A stretch of DNA of 33,782 nucleotides from Oscillospiraceae bacterium (GTDB lineage Bacteria; Bacillota; Clostridia; Oscillospirales; UBA929), in contig WRLU01000022.1 in the NCBI GenBank assembly GCA_009777475.1, forward strand, positions 1 to 33,782. Reading direction: 5' to 3'. The position numbers and the translations under genes were made by a program. Shown here piece by piece: positions 6,619-15,415 of the stretch; the first letter of the stretch is position 1; each line of letters starts with the position of its first letter. The notes beneath the pieces are model-generated. The model did no database searches. It saw only the letters and a list, made by a program, of their open reading frames with translations, and was not told where the DNA came from.

Positions 6619-7932
6619 ATGAATAATCAAAAATATTGGAATGAAAAACTTGAAACGCTTCCCCGGTCGGGAATAGAGAATTTACAATTGGAACGGCTGA
6701 AGGAAATCATCAGCTTTTCATATGAAAATTCTGTTTATTACAAACGCTCATTTGATGCCGCTGGTATTAAGCCGGGGGATATTCAAGGTCTTGCCGATCT
6801 TGAAAAAATCCCCTTTGTGGATAAAAAGACCGAGCGCGATACTCAAGGCGTTGGCAGCTTTTTAGGTGAAATGTGCGCCGTTGATGAAAAGGACGTGGTC
6901 TTTGTTTCGGCTTCGTCCGGTTCTACGGGGGTACCTACCCTTAGCCCTTTTACCAAGACTGATTTTGATGAATGGCAGGAGGTAGAGAGCCGGCTCTTTT
7001 ATATGGCAGGTATGCGTAATACTGATCGTTACGTCCATGCGCTGAACTTCACATTGTTTGTGGGAGGCCCTGATGTAATCGGTGCTCAGAATTTGGGCGC
7101 GTTGTGTATCTGGGCAGGGACAGTCCCATCCGAGCGTCTTCTGTTTATATTAAAGGAATTTCGGCCCACCATTATCTGGACAACACCCTCCTATGCATGG
7201 CACCTGGGCGAAACGGCAAGGAAAAACGGCATTGACCCGGCAAAGGATTTAGCTATCAGGAAAATCATAGTTGCAGGGGAGCCGGGCGGCTCAATTGCCG
7301 CGACTCGTCAGTGCATTGAAAAATTATGGGATGCGGATTTATATGATTTTTTTGGTATTTCAGATATTTTCGGGGCTTGCGCCGGAATGTGCGAGATAAA
7401 AGACGGCCTGCATATTGCCGAGGATCACATACTTGTCGAGACGGTGGATATTCGGACGGGAAAGGCTTTGCCGGATGGAGAGCAGGGCGAGCTTGTGCTG
7501 ACTGCCCTGAGTAAACGTGCTCGTCCGATGATTCGTTTCCGTACTGGAGATATTGGCTGTGTGAACCGCGAAGCTTGCTTATGCGGGCGTACTCATTCCC
7601 GGATTTATATAACCGGTCGTTTGGATGATATGTTTATTGTGTCCGGTGTCAATATATTTCCCAGTGATGTGGAATACGTAATTCGTGGACTTGACGGAAT
7701 TACGGGAGAATATCAGATTCGGGTCTTTGAAAAGAACTACACCTCCCAATACGCTGTTGAGATTGAAAAAAACTCCGGAAGTGACGAGCCGGATGAAACG
7801 CTTGCCGGACGCATCTCGGCTGCTCTTAAAGCTCGTGTTGGCGTAAAGCCTGCCTCTGTAACGATACGCAAAGACGGTGAACTGCCGAGAGCTACTCATA
7901 AAGCCAAACGCCTCACCGATGAGCGCAACTAA
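6619..7932 (+). CDS. PaaK-like adenylate-forming ligase (phenylacetate-CoA ligase family)
   Basis: 437-aa ANL-superfamily enzyme, which activates a carboxylic acid as acyl-AMP and then usually transfers it to CoA or another thiol. Motifs: phosphate loop SASSGSTGVPT (97-107), YDFFGISD in the substrate/adenine region, RFRTGDIG (hinge, near 310), CLCGR, a PaaK-type C-terminal domain GVNIFPSDVE, and the terminal catalytic lysine region ATHKAKRLTD (Lys428 or Lys430). The length fits PaaK. ATG 6619 follows AAGGA, 13 nt after metI. The substrate is unknown; next to a methionine-type importer and an aminotransferase, a keto or amino acid derived from methionine is an attractive guess (inference). Confidence 0.85.
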   Translation: MNNQKYWNEKLETLPRSGIENLQLERLKEIISFSYENSVYYKRSFDAAGIKPGDIQGLADLEKIPFVDKKTERDTQGVGSFLGEMCAVDEKDVVFVSASSGSTGVPTLSPFTKTDFDEWQEVESRLFYMAGMRNTDRYVHALNFTLFVGGPDVIGAQNLGALCIWAGTVPSERLLFILKEFRPTIIWTTPSYAWHLGETARKNGIDPAKDLAIRKIIVAGEPGGSIAATRQCIEKLWDADLYDFFGISDIFGACAGMCEIKDGLHIAEDHILVETVDIRTGKALPDGEQGELVLTALSKRARPMIRFRTGDIGCVNREACLCGRTHSRIYITGRLDDMFIVSGVNIFPSDVEYVIRGLDGITGEYQIRVFEKNYTSQYAVEIEKNSGSDEPDETLAGRISAALKARVGVKPASVTIRKDGELPRATHKAKRLTDERN

Positions 7933-7951
7933 GCCTGTAGGAGAGAACGAT

Positions 7952-9127
7952 ATGCAAAAATTATCTGAAAGAACCTCCCATTTTACCGATTCAGTCATAC
8001 GGCGCATGACTCGTATTTCAATGAAATACGGTGCAGTGAATCTCTCGCAGGGCTTCCCTGATTTTGACCCGCCCCGGGAGTTGCTGGAGCGTCTTTCTGA
8101 AGTCGCGCTTACGGGGCCTCACCAATATTCTATCACATGTGGAGCGCAGAATTTTCGTGAGGCTCTGGCAGAAAAACAATCAAGGCTGATGGGGCGGCCT
8201 ATTGATGCTAATAGCGAAATTGTTGTAACCTGCGGCAGCACTGAGGCAATGATGGCGGCGATGATGACGGTTGCAAATCCCGGCGACAAGGTGATTGTCT
8301 TCTCTCCGTTTTATGAAAACTATGGAGCAGATACGATTTTATCTGGTGCTGAGCCTATTTATGTGCCGCTTTATCCTCCCGGATTCCATTTTGATGCCGC
8401 TGAACTGGAATATGCGTTCAAGCAAGGGCCAAAGGCACTGATTCTTTGCAATCCGTCTAATCCCAGCGGCAAGGTATTTACCCATGATGAGTTGAGTGTA
8501 ATCGCGGATTTAGCTAAAAAGTATGACTCTTACGTCATAACGGACGAGGTGTACGAGCATATCGTTTATGCACCGCACAAGCACATCTACATTGCTTCCC
8601 TGCCGGATATGTTCGAGCGTACTATTTCATGCAGCTCGCTTTCCAAAACCTATTCTATTACCGGTTGGCGGCTAGGATATATCATTGCTCCCGCCGAAAT
8701 TGCGCAAGTTGCCAAAAAGGTGCATGATTTTCTGACCGTGGGAGCGGCTGCACCATTGCAGGAAGCGGCAGTCGCAGGACTGCGATTCCCAGAGGCTTAT
8801 TATGATGCCCTTTTACGAGAGTATACCGAAAAAAGAGGGCTGTTTTTGAAAGGGCTGGATGATTTAGGAATACGGCACACTACGCCGGAAGGTGCTTATT
8901 ACGTAATGCTGGATATATCTGAATATGGGTATGAGAGTGATCTTGACTTTTGTGAGAGGCTGGCGGAAAGGGTTGGCGTTGGCGCAGTTCCCGGCTCAAG
9001 TTTCTTCAGGGAAAATGTAAATCATCTGATACGCTTTCATTTTGCAAAAAGAAATGAAACCCTGCTTGAGGCTTTGAATCGTTTAAACGGAATGAAGGAA
9101 AAAATGTCAAAAAAACATTCGGTGTGA
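7952..9127 (+). CDS. PLP-dependent aminotransferase (fold type I, YbdL/glutamine transaminase-like)
   Basis: 391 aa. It swaps an amino group between an amino acid and a keto acid. Visible: N-terminal LSQGFPDF (31-38), a signature of the methionine/glutamine/kynurenine transaminase subgroup; CNPSNPSG (166-173); TDEVYE (197-202); PLP lysine Lys232 in SSLSKTYSITGWRLGY; and a late R-F-H-F segment with the substrate-carboxylate arginine. ATG 7952 has TAGGAGAG upstream; a longer upstream frame runs into the ligase gene and is not needed. It lies 19 nt after the ligase. YbdL-type enzymes prefer methionine, which agrees with the importer. Confidence 0.9.
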   Translation: MQKLSERTSHFTDSVIRRMTRISMKYGAVNLSQGFPDFDPPRELLERLSEVALTGPHQYSITCGAQNFREALAEKQSRLMGRPIDANSEIVVTCGSTEAMMAAMMTVANPGDKVIVFSPFYENYGADTILSGAEPIYVPLYPPGFHFDAAELEYAFKQGPKALILCNPSNPSGKVFTHDELSVIADLAKKYDSYVITDEVYEHIVYAPHKHIYIASLPDMFERTISCSSLSKTYSITGWRLGYIIAPAEIAQVAKKVHDFLTVGAAAPLQEAAVAGLRFPEAYYDALLREYTEKRGLFLKGLDDLGIRHTTPEGAYYVMLDISEYGYESDLDFCERLAERVGVGAVPGSSFFRENVNHLIRFHFAKRNETLLEALNRLNGMKEKMSKKHSV

Positions 9128-9154
9128 AGCTTGTTCTGGAGGTGAACAGAGGGA

Positions 9155-10207
9155 TTGATTGAAAGACTAAGAAAAAACGGTAATTTGTCCGATGAAGAAT
9201 TAAAAGCCATGATAGAAAGCAGTAGCGATGATCAGGCACTTTTTGAAGCAGCGGACAGCGTCCGGAGAGCGCATTACAGTACGGATGTGTATATCCGGGG
9301 CCTGATTGAATTTACAAATTATTGTAAAAACAACTGTTATTACTGCGGAATACGCAACAGCAATCGGACCGTACAGCGTTATCGGCTCACTAAAGAGGAA
9401 ATACTTTGCTGCTGCAGGGAGGGTCATGCACTCGGTTTCCGCACCTTTGTTCTGCAGGGCGGGGAAGATTACTTTTTCACTGATGAGTGGATCTGCGGCC
9501 TTATCGCCGAGATTAAATCCCTATATCGCGATTGTGCAGTTACATTGTCAATAGGAGAAAGAGAGCATGACAGCTATCAGGCGTATTTTGATGCGGGAGC
9601 CGACCGTTTTCTGCTACGACATGAAACTGTGGATTCAGATTATTACCGCATCCTGCATCCTGACGGCATGAGCCTTGAAAACAGGATAAGCTGTTTGTGG
9701 GATTTGAAAAAAATCGGGTATCAGGTTGGGTCGGGCTTTATGGTGGGAACACCCAAACAAACAACTGAACACATCATCAAGGATTTACGCTTTTTGCAGG
9801 AGTTACAACCCGATATGATTGGTATAGGGCCATATATTCCGCACCAAAGCACCCCATTCTCTAATTGTGAGAGCGGGGATATGCGCTTGTGCCTGCGTCT
9901 AATTGCTATTTTGCGCCTAATGTTTCCCTGCGCGTTGATTCCAGCGACAACAGCACTAGGCACGGTTGATAAAAAAGGTCGTGAATTAGGTCTGAAGGCA
10001 GGGGCAAATGTGGTAATGCCGAACCTATCACCCATTAAATTCAGAAACCAATATGAGTTGTACGACAATAAAATATGTACAGGAGAGGAAGCGGCTGAGT
10101 GTCTGAGGTGTATCCGGAAAAGAGTAGCGTCAATAGGCTATGCAATCGTTACTGATATCGGACATGTTAAAAAGTTTTCTTGCTTAAATAGTGGGGAGGG
10201 GTTATAA
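9155..10207 (+). CDS. hydE: HydE-family radical SAM enzyme
   Basis: 350 aa. HydE helps build the [FeFe]-hydrogenase H-cluster; relatives include PylB and BioB. The SAM-binding cluster motif CX3CX2C is at Cys57, Cys61 and Cys64 in TNYCKNNCYYCGIRNSN, and VLQGGEDYFF, GADRFLLRHET and GIGPYIPHQSTPF are all HydE-like. TTG at 9155 is the best start (GGAGGTG upstream, and the N-terminus LSDEELKAMIE matches the family); no in-frame ATG comes early enough. HydF, HydG and hydrogenase genes are absent from the window. It may serve hydrogenase from here or be a paralogue acting on a sulfur-containing molecule in this cluster. Confidence 0.82.
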   Translation: MIERLRKNGNLSDEELKAMIESSSDDQALFEAADSVRRAHYSTDVYIRGLIEFTNYCKNNCYYCGIRNSNRTVQRYRLTKEEILCCCREGHALGFRTFVLQGGEDYFFTDEWICGLIAEIKSLYRDCAVTLSIGEREHDSYQAYFDAGADRFLLRHETVDSDYYRILHPDGMSLENRISCLWDLKKIGYQVGSGFMVGTPKQTTEHIIKDLRFLQELQPDMIGIGPYIPHQSTPFSNCESGDMRLCLRLIAILRLMFPCALIPATTALGTVDKKGRELGLKAGANVVMPNLSPIKFRNQYELYDNKICTGEEAAECLRCIRKRVASIGYAIVTDIGHVKKFSCLNSGEGL

Positions 10208-10208
10208 T
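10180..10208 (+). promoter_or_regulatory. Possible internal promoter before the MetRS-like gene
   Basis: TTGCTT (10180-10185), a 17-nt spacer and TATAAT (10203-10208) overlap the end of hydE. It would let the synthetase-like gene and downstream genes be made separately from the importer operon. Confidence 0.35.
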
Positions 10209-10272
10209 GTGATTGTCCACAAGATATTTTACGTCACAAACAAGCAGAGTACCGGAAGGAGATAAAGCACCT

Positions 10273-12255
10273 ATGACGGCTGAAATCAACGCGAAAATAT
10301 CCTCTCGCCCCCGGTTCCCCAAGCGGGCGGTGATTACCGGAGGCATGCCTTACGGCAACAAGAATCTGCACTTAGGGCATATAGGCGGGGTGTTTGTTCA
10401 TGCCGATGTCTTTGCCCGTTTTTTGCGTGACCGTATAGGAAATGACAATGTGATTTTTGTTTCGGGTACAGATTGTTACGGCTCTCCTATTACTGAAAAT
10501 TACCGCGAGCTATGTGAAAAGGGTGATTTTGAAGGAACAATTGAGGAGTTTGTTGAGAGCAACCATAACAAGCAAAAGGAGGTTTTGGAACTCTATCAAA
10601 TATCCCTCAACCTTTACGCTGCCTCAGCGATAGGCAGGGCGGCTGAAATACACGCCGAATATTCCGATGAAATTATCAAAACACTTTATCAAAACGGAAA
10701 ACTTGAAAAACGTTCTGTTTTACAGTTTTGGGATCCTGCCCGGGGGATTTTCCTCAATGGTAGGCAGGTTGTTGGGCGTTGCCCGATTGCCGGCTGCAAA
10801 TCGGAGAAAGCCTACGCCGATGAGTGTTCGCTAGGGCATTCTTATGATCCTAAGGATTTGATTGCCCCAAAAAGTGTTTTGACCGGCGAAACACCAGAAA
10901 TGCGGGAGGCTGTAAGCTTTTATTTCAAACTTGATGAATATGGGCAAGAACTTTCACTGTGGCTTAATGAATTCTCAATGCGTCCTGAAAGCCGTGAATT
11001 TGTGGTAAAGGCTGTTCAGGAATTTTTAGAACCACCTGTTATTTACTTGAAACGTGAATATTTGGAAGCACTGGAGACTCTGAAAGATAGTATGCCGCAT
11101 TTTGAAATGATTGACCAATTTAATAAGCCCAGTGTTATTCTAAAATTTTCTCTTTTGAAAGCCAGGGAAGATGCTTGTAGCGTGCTAACGCAAAACGGCA
11201 TTCATTTTCGTCCCGGAAAAACCCTTACCCCATTCCGCATGACGGGTCAGGTAGAGTGGGGTGTTGATGCGCCGCCATTAGAAGGCTTGGATGGACAGAC
11301 CATATGGGTTTGGCCTGAATCCCTCTGGGCACCTATATCTTTTGTAAAAACTTACCTTGAAGAGAACGCCCAAAGAGGAGACTGGCGGGATTGGTGGGCA
11401 TCCGACGACTGCAAGGTCTATCAATTTATCGGGCAAGACAATATTTATTTTTACGGACCTGTTGAATCGGCACTGTTTATGGCACTGAAAAACGGTCTCT
11501 GTTTTCCCAATCTTATTGCTAACAACCATGTTCTGTTTCTAGATAAAAAGGCAAGCTCAAGCAGTCAAATTAAGCCCCCTGGCGCAAATGAGCTTTTAGA
11601 TCATTATACCCCCGAACAGCTCAGGGCACATTTTTTAGGCCTAGGCTTGGGAATCCGCAGTGTCAGCTTCCAACCCAAACCATTTAACCCCAATGCAAAA
11701 GATACAGATGCCGACCCTGTACTCAAAGAAGGTAATCTGCTAACAGGGGTAATGAATCGTGCTACACGTTCTTGCTTCTACACTGCGCAAAAATATACTG
11801 AATGCAAAATACCGGCTGCAACAACTTCGGCATATGCGATTGAGGCTGCCGCATCAGCTGTGCTTGATTATGAGGACATGATGGCACGCTGCCGGTTCCA
11901 CCAGGCGATGAATGTTTTGGATACCTATATCCGTATGATAAACAAATACTGGTCAAAACACATGAGGGAGGCAGATGCTGAAGATAACAGCGAAAAACGT
12001 CTGATGGTATTACGCGATTGTTTTCATATGGTTAGAGTAGCTGCCGTATTGCTGCACCCGATTGCCCCCGGGGGTGCCCAGATGATATGCGAATATTTTA
12101 ATATGAATGATCGTTTTTTCTGCTGGGATGATATTTTTGAGCCGCTTGAGCATTTTATTGATTGCACAGACAGCCATATTTTGAAATTTCTGGAGCCAAA
12201 AGTTGATTTTTTTAAAGCACACCCGGCTCAAATAGAAGCGAAACCGGAAGGATGA
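10273..12255 (+). CDS. Divergent methionyl-tRNA synthetase-like protein (class I)
   Basis: 660 aa, clearly of MetRS build: MPYGNKNLHLGHIGG (HIGH motif 33-36), a zinc-knuckle insert (GRCPIAGCK ... DECSLGHSYDP), DLIAPKSVLTGETPE, and VYQFIGQDNIYF in the catalytic core. It departs from normal MetRS at key points. The YVWLDAPIGY segment reads WVWPESLWAPISF, KMSKS has become KASSS, and the anticodon-domain N-K-Y-I-x-E-x-x-P-W stretch reads INKYWSKHMREA without PW. ATG 10273 with AAGGAG upstream is preferred over a TTG 60 nt earlier. It may be a second, drug-resistant MetRS or a paralogue that activates another amino acid for the local pathway. Confidence 0.82.
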   Translation: MTAEINAKISSRPRFPKRAVITGGMPYGNKNLHLGHIGGVFVHADVFARFLRDRIGNDNVIFVSGTDCYGSPITENYRELCEKGDFEGTIEEFVESNHNKQKEVLELYQISLNLYAASAIGRAAEIHAEYSDEIIKTLYQNGKLEKRSVLQFWDPARGIFLNGRQVVGRCPIAGCKSEKAYADECSLGHSYDPKDLIAPKSVLTGETPEMREAVSFYFKLDEYGQELSLWLNEFSMRPESREFVVKAVQEFLEPPVIYLKREYLEALETLKDSMPHFEMIDQFNKPSVILKFSLLKAREDACSVLTQNGIHFRPGKTLTPFRMTGQVEWGVDAPPLEGLDGQTIWVWPESLWAPISFVKTYLEENAQRGDWRDWWASDDCKVYQFIGQDNIYFYGPVESALFMALKNGLCFPNLIANNHVLFLDKKASSSSQIKPPGANELLDHYTPEQLRAHFLGLGLGIRSVSFQPKPFNPNAKDTDADPVLKEGNLLTGVMNRATRSCFYTAQKYTECKIPAATTSAYAIEAAASAVLDYEDMMARCRFHQAMNVLDTYIRMINKYWSKHMREADAEDNSEKRLMVLRDCFHMVRVAAVLLHPIAPGGAQMICEYFNMNDRFFCWDDIFEPLEHFIDCTDSHILKFLEPKVDFFKAHPAQIEAKPEG

Positions 12256-12261
12256 GGATTT

Positions 12262-12672
12262 ATGACAAATCCAGAGCTGTATCAGCTTGCCCTGAAGGCG
12301 AGGGAAAACTCTTACGCACCTTACTCGGGGTTTAAGGTAGGAGCGGCACTGCTGTGTGATAGCGGGAAGGTTTTTATTGGCTGTAATATTGAAAACGCAG
12401 CCTATAGCCCAGGCATATGTGCCGAACGAGTTGCGTTTGCATCAGCCATATCCGCCGGGGAACGAAAGTTTTTATCTATAGCAGTTGCTTCCGGGGGAAA
12501 CGGTCAATGTATGCCATGCGGGGTATGCCGTCAGACCTTTAGGGAGTTTTGTGACCCTGTGAGTTTTTTTGTGGTTGCCTTAGCCTCTGGCGATCCTGAA
12601 CGATACACGCAATATACCTTAGAGGAGCTTCTCCCATACAGCTTTGGAAATGAGTCATTGCAGGAGGGTTAG
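12262..12672 (+). CDS. cdd: Cytidine deaminase
   Basis: 136-aa zinc enzyme turning cytidine or deoxycytidine into uridine or deoxyuridine. Zinc and proton-shuttle motifs are CAE (53-55) and PCGVC (Cys86, Cys89), with CNIENAAYSP (41-50) for nucleoside binding. The length is usual for the tetrameric form. It begins 6 nt after the MetRS-like gene and overlaps none of the pdp coding. With pdp it forms a pyrimidine salvage pair, a common pairing in Firmicutes. Confidence 0.95.
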   Translation: MTNPELYQLALKARENSYAPYSGFKVGAALLCDSGKVFIGCNIENAAYSPGICAERVAFASAISAGERKFLSIAVASGGNGQCMPCGVCRQTFREFCDPVSFFVVALASGDPERYTQYTLEELLPYSFGNESLQEG

Positions 12673-12676
12673 TATA

Positions 12677-13990
12677 ATGGATATGCGTACACTAATCCGT
12701 AAAAAACGGTGTGGGGATTCTCTTTCTCATGCAGAGATAGAATGGATTGTAAACGGTGCGGCATATGAATCAATACCGGAAGAGCAGCTTGCGGCATTTT
12801 TGATGGCGGTTATGTTCAAAGGTCTCAGCCATGATGAAACCCTTTGGATGGCTTTGGGCATGGCAAAGAGCGGGGAGCAAATGGATTTATCGTCTTTGCC
12901 CGGGGTATCGGGCGATAAGCATTCAACAGGAGGAGTAGGAGATAAAACCACATTAATTGTTGCACCTTTGGCGGCGGCTTGCGGTCTTTTTATTGCAAAA
13001 ATGGCAGGAAGAGGATTAGGGCATACCGGAGGAACTATTGATAAGCTAGAGTCTGTTCCAGGCATGAGAACAAGCTTTGACGGCAATGAATTTCTTAGTA
13101 TTGTCAGAACAGCTGGTCTTTGCATTGCGGCACAAAGCACCAGATTAACCCCTGCAGACAAGAAGCTGTATGCCCTGCGCGATTTTACCGATACGACAGA
13201 CAGTATTCCCCTTATAGCGGCATCGGTAATGAGCAAAAAGCTAGCCACCGGGGCGGACTGTATTTTGTTGGATGTCAAATTTGGCTCCGGGGCTTTTATG
13301 AAAACTCCTGAGCAGGCAGAAGCACTGGCAGACATTATGGTCAATATAGGCAAGCTGGCAGGCAGGGAATGTGCCGCATTGATTACCGATATGAACCAGC
13401 CTTTAGGAAAATCCGTTGGCAATGCACTTGAATTGCGAGAGGCTGTTGAGGTTCTAAGTGGTCAGGGCAGCGAGGATTTGACGGAGCTTTGCCTAAGGAT
13501 GACCGCGGAATTGCTTAGATTAGCCGCCTGCCGCTCTCCGAGGAAATTCCCCGGCTCTACGGAAGCCCGCCTTTTACTTGCCCGTGAAAAGCTGAATGAC
13601 GGCACTGCACTGAAGTTTTTTTGCAAAATGATAGAAGCACAAGGCGGCAGCCCCGGACATTTATTTGAAAAGACTAAGCATTCCCCTTTTGGAACTATGA
13701 GAGCCGGCCGGGGCGGGTATATCTCCTCAATGGATACCATGCAAATTGGCCAGGCTTCAATGTGCCTGGGTGCTGGAAGAGCAGTCAAAAACGCACCGGT
13801 TGACCCACTTGCAGGAATAGTATTTTTAGCGAAAACAGGGGATAAAGTTTCCGAGAACTCTGTTATAGCCGAGCTGCATACGTCATCAGTAGAGCAATGT
13901 GACCTGGCCTTGGAGCTCTTGAGCAACAGCATTGTTATAGAGGATATACCGCCGCACTCTGTTCAGCTTATACGCAAAATTATTTATTAG
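12677..13990 (+). CDS. pdp: Pyrimidine-nucleoside phosphorylase
   Basis: 437 aa. It splits uridine, deoxyuridine and thymidine with phosphate into base and sugar-1-phosphate. Family signature SGDKHSTGGVGDKTT (78-92), then MAGRGLGHTGGTIDKLE and TLRD-like ALRDFTDT; the C-terminal domain with KTGDKV is present, so it is full length. ATG 12677 has AGGAGGG upstream; a frame starting inside cdd is less likely. It uses the product of Cdd and lies 4 nt after it. Confidence 0.95.
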   Translation: MDMRTLIRKKRCGDSLSHAEIEWIVNGAAYESIPEEQLAAFLMAVMFKGLSHDETLWMALGMAKSGEQMDLSSLPGVSGDKHSTGGVGDKTTLIVAPLAAACGLFIAKMAGRGLGHTGGTIDKLESVPGMRTSFDGNEFLSIVRTAGLCIAAQSTRLTPADKKLYALRDFTDTTDSIPLIAASVMSKKLATGADCILLDVKFGSGAFMKTPEQAEALADIMVNIGKLAGRECAALITDMNQPLGKSVGNALELREAVEVLSGQGSEDLTELCLRMTAELLRLAACRSPRKFPGSTEARLLLAREKLNDGTALKFFCKMIEAQGGSPGHLFEKTKHSPFGTMRAGRGGYISSMDTMQIGQASMCLGAGRAVKNAPVDPLAGIVFLAKTGDKVSENSVIAELHTSSVEQCDLALELLSNSIVIEDIPPHSVQLIRKIIY

Positions 13991-13999
13991 GAGGATACT

Positions 14000-15385
14000 A
14001 TGAAGCTGTATAATACATTAAGCCGTCAAAAGCAGGATTTTATCCCACGTCAAAACAATGTTGCAGGAATTTATTCATGCGGTCCTACTGTGTATAACTA
14101 TGCCCATATAGGCAATATGCGTACATACATTTTTATGGACTGGCTGCGCCGGGTTTTGCGCTTTGAGGGCTTTGGCATCAACCATGTGATGAATATAACA
14201 GATGTGGGGCATCTTGTGTCGGATGGTGATGATGGTGAGGACAAAATGGAAAAAGGGGCTCGTGAGCAAAAGCTGACCCCTTGGCAAATTGCCGAAAAGT
14301 TTACACAGGCATTTATGTCAGATCTAGATGCTCTAAATATTGAACACCCTGAGATAATATGTAAAGCCACAGATCATATTGGTGAGATGATAGAGTTTGT
14401 GCAGGCTCTTTGCGAAAAGGGATACGGCTATGAGACCTCAGACGGAATTTACTTTGATATTGGGGCTTTTCCGGGATACGGCAAACTTTCACGAATAGAT
14501 TTAGAAGGTCAGAGGGCAGGTGCGCGGGTTGAGATAAATGATGAAAAACGCAGCCCTGAGGATTTTGCACTCTGGAAAAAGGCACCCCCCGAACACATTA
14601 TGCAGTGGCCATCGCCCTGGGGTCAGGGCTATCCGGGCTGGCATATCGAATGCTCAGCCATGGCAAGAAAATATTTAGGTCCTCGCTTTGACATTCATAC
14701 CGGAGGAGTTGACCATATTCCTGTACACCATGAAAACGAAATAGCTCAGTCAGAGGGGCTGTTAGGGCATGAACCCGCTGATATATGGCTGCATGGCGAA
14801 TTCATGTTAGTTAATAACGGTAAAATGTCTAAAAGCCTTGGCAATACCTATACTATATCGGATTTGGAAATGCGCGGCTTTTCTCCGATGCACTTCCGGT
14901 ATTTCTGTGCCGGGGGGCATTACAGGAATAAGCTGAACTTTACTTTTGAGTCCATGGAGGCCGCAAAAACTTCTTATGAGCGTCTTTTAACACTTATTCA
15001 TTCACATAAAAACGGCACTGATTGCCCCGATGCCGAGGTGCTGAAGAAGCTGCGTGCCGAAATGAGGGATGCCATAGCTGACGACCTCAACATTCCCAAG
15101 GCCATAGGAACACTGTGGACACTTTGCAAATCCCCATGTAAATCCAGAGAAATATATGATACGGTTATGGAAATAGACTCCGTTTTAGGTCTGCGCCTTG
15201 ACAGTGAACCAGCCCTGCCGGAGCCTGAAACTCCGGATGCAGAGATTGCCCAACTGATTGAACAGCGCCAAGCCGCCCGGAAAAACAAAAATTTTGCCGA
15301 GGCAGATAAAATAAGGGGTGAATTGAGGAACCGGGGAATTGAATTAACCGACACAAAGGATGGGGTTACATGGAAACGGATATAA
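14000..15385 (+). CDS. cysS: Cysteinyl-tRNA synthetase
   Basis: 461 aa, complete. It charges tRNA-Cys. Zinc ligand Cys27 in YSCGPTVYNYAHIGN, HIGH-type motif at 36-39, GWHIECSAM, H-T-G-G-V-D-H-I-P-V-H-H-E-N-E with further zinc/cysteine-binding residues, intact KMSKS at 275-279, and a C-terminal DALR-like helical region ending DGVTWKRI. AGGAGG precedes ATG 14000, 9 nt after pdp. The last 33 nt, including the stop region, are repeated before polA at 18540-18571, showing that the restriction cassette went in exactly at this 3' end. Confidence 0.95.
   Translation: MKLYNTLSRQKQDFIPRQNNVAGIYSCGPTVYNYAHIGNMRTYIFMDWLRRVLRFEGFGINHVMNITDVGHLVSDGDDGEDKMEKGAREQKLTPWQIAEKFTQAFMSDLDALNIEHPEIICKATDHIGEMIEFVQALCEKGYGYETSDGIYFDIGAFPGYGKLSRIDLEGQRAGARVEINDEKRSPEDFALWKKAPPEHIMQWPSPWGQGYPGWHIECSAMARKYLGPRFDIHTGGVDHIPVHHENEIAQSEGLLGHEPADIWLHGEFMLVNNGKMSKSLGNTYTISDLEMRGFSPMHFRYFCAGGHYRNKLNFTFESMEAAKTSYERLLTLIHSHKNGTDCPDAEVLKKLRAEMRDAIADDLNIPKAIGTLWTLCKSPCKSREIYDTVMEIDSVLGLRLDSEPALPEPETPDAEIAQLIEQRQAARKNKNFAEADKIRGELRNRGIELTDTKDGVTWKRI
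15353..15384 (+). repeat. Left direct repeat of the restriction cassette (cysS 3' end)
   Basis: This 32-nt segment matches 18540-18571 at 30 of 32 positions, beginning ACAAAGGATGGGG. It encodes the final CysRS residues T-K-D-G-V-T-W-K-R-I. The two mismatches are third-position changes (Lys AAA/AAG, Arg CGG/CGA), so either copy restores the same protein end, with stops TAA here and TAG at the right copy. Confidence 0.85.
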
Positions 15386-15415
15386 TTCAATATATCTCAA
15401 TCAGGAGGTACTGTT

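Noticed and set aside
12727..13422. 231-codon open frame on the minus strand
   Set aside because: It is wholly antisense to pdp, has no RBS and no recognisable domain; it is a by-product of the pdp codon pattern.
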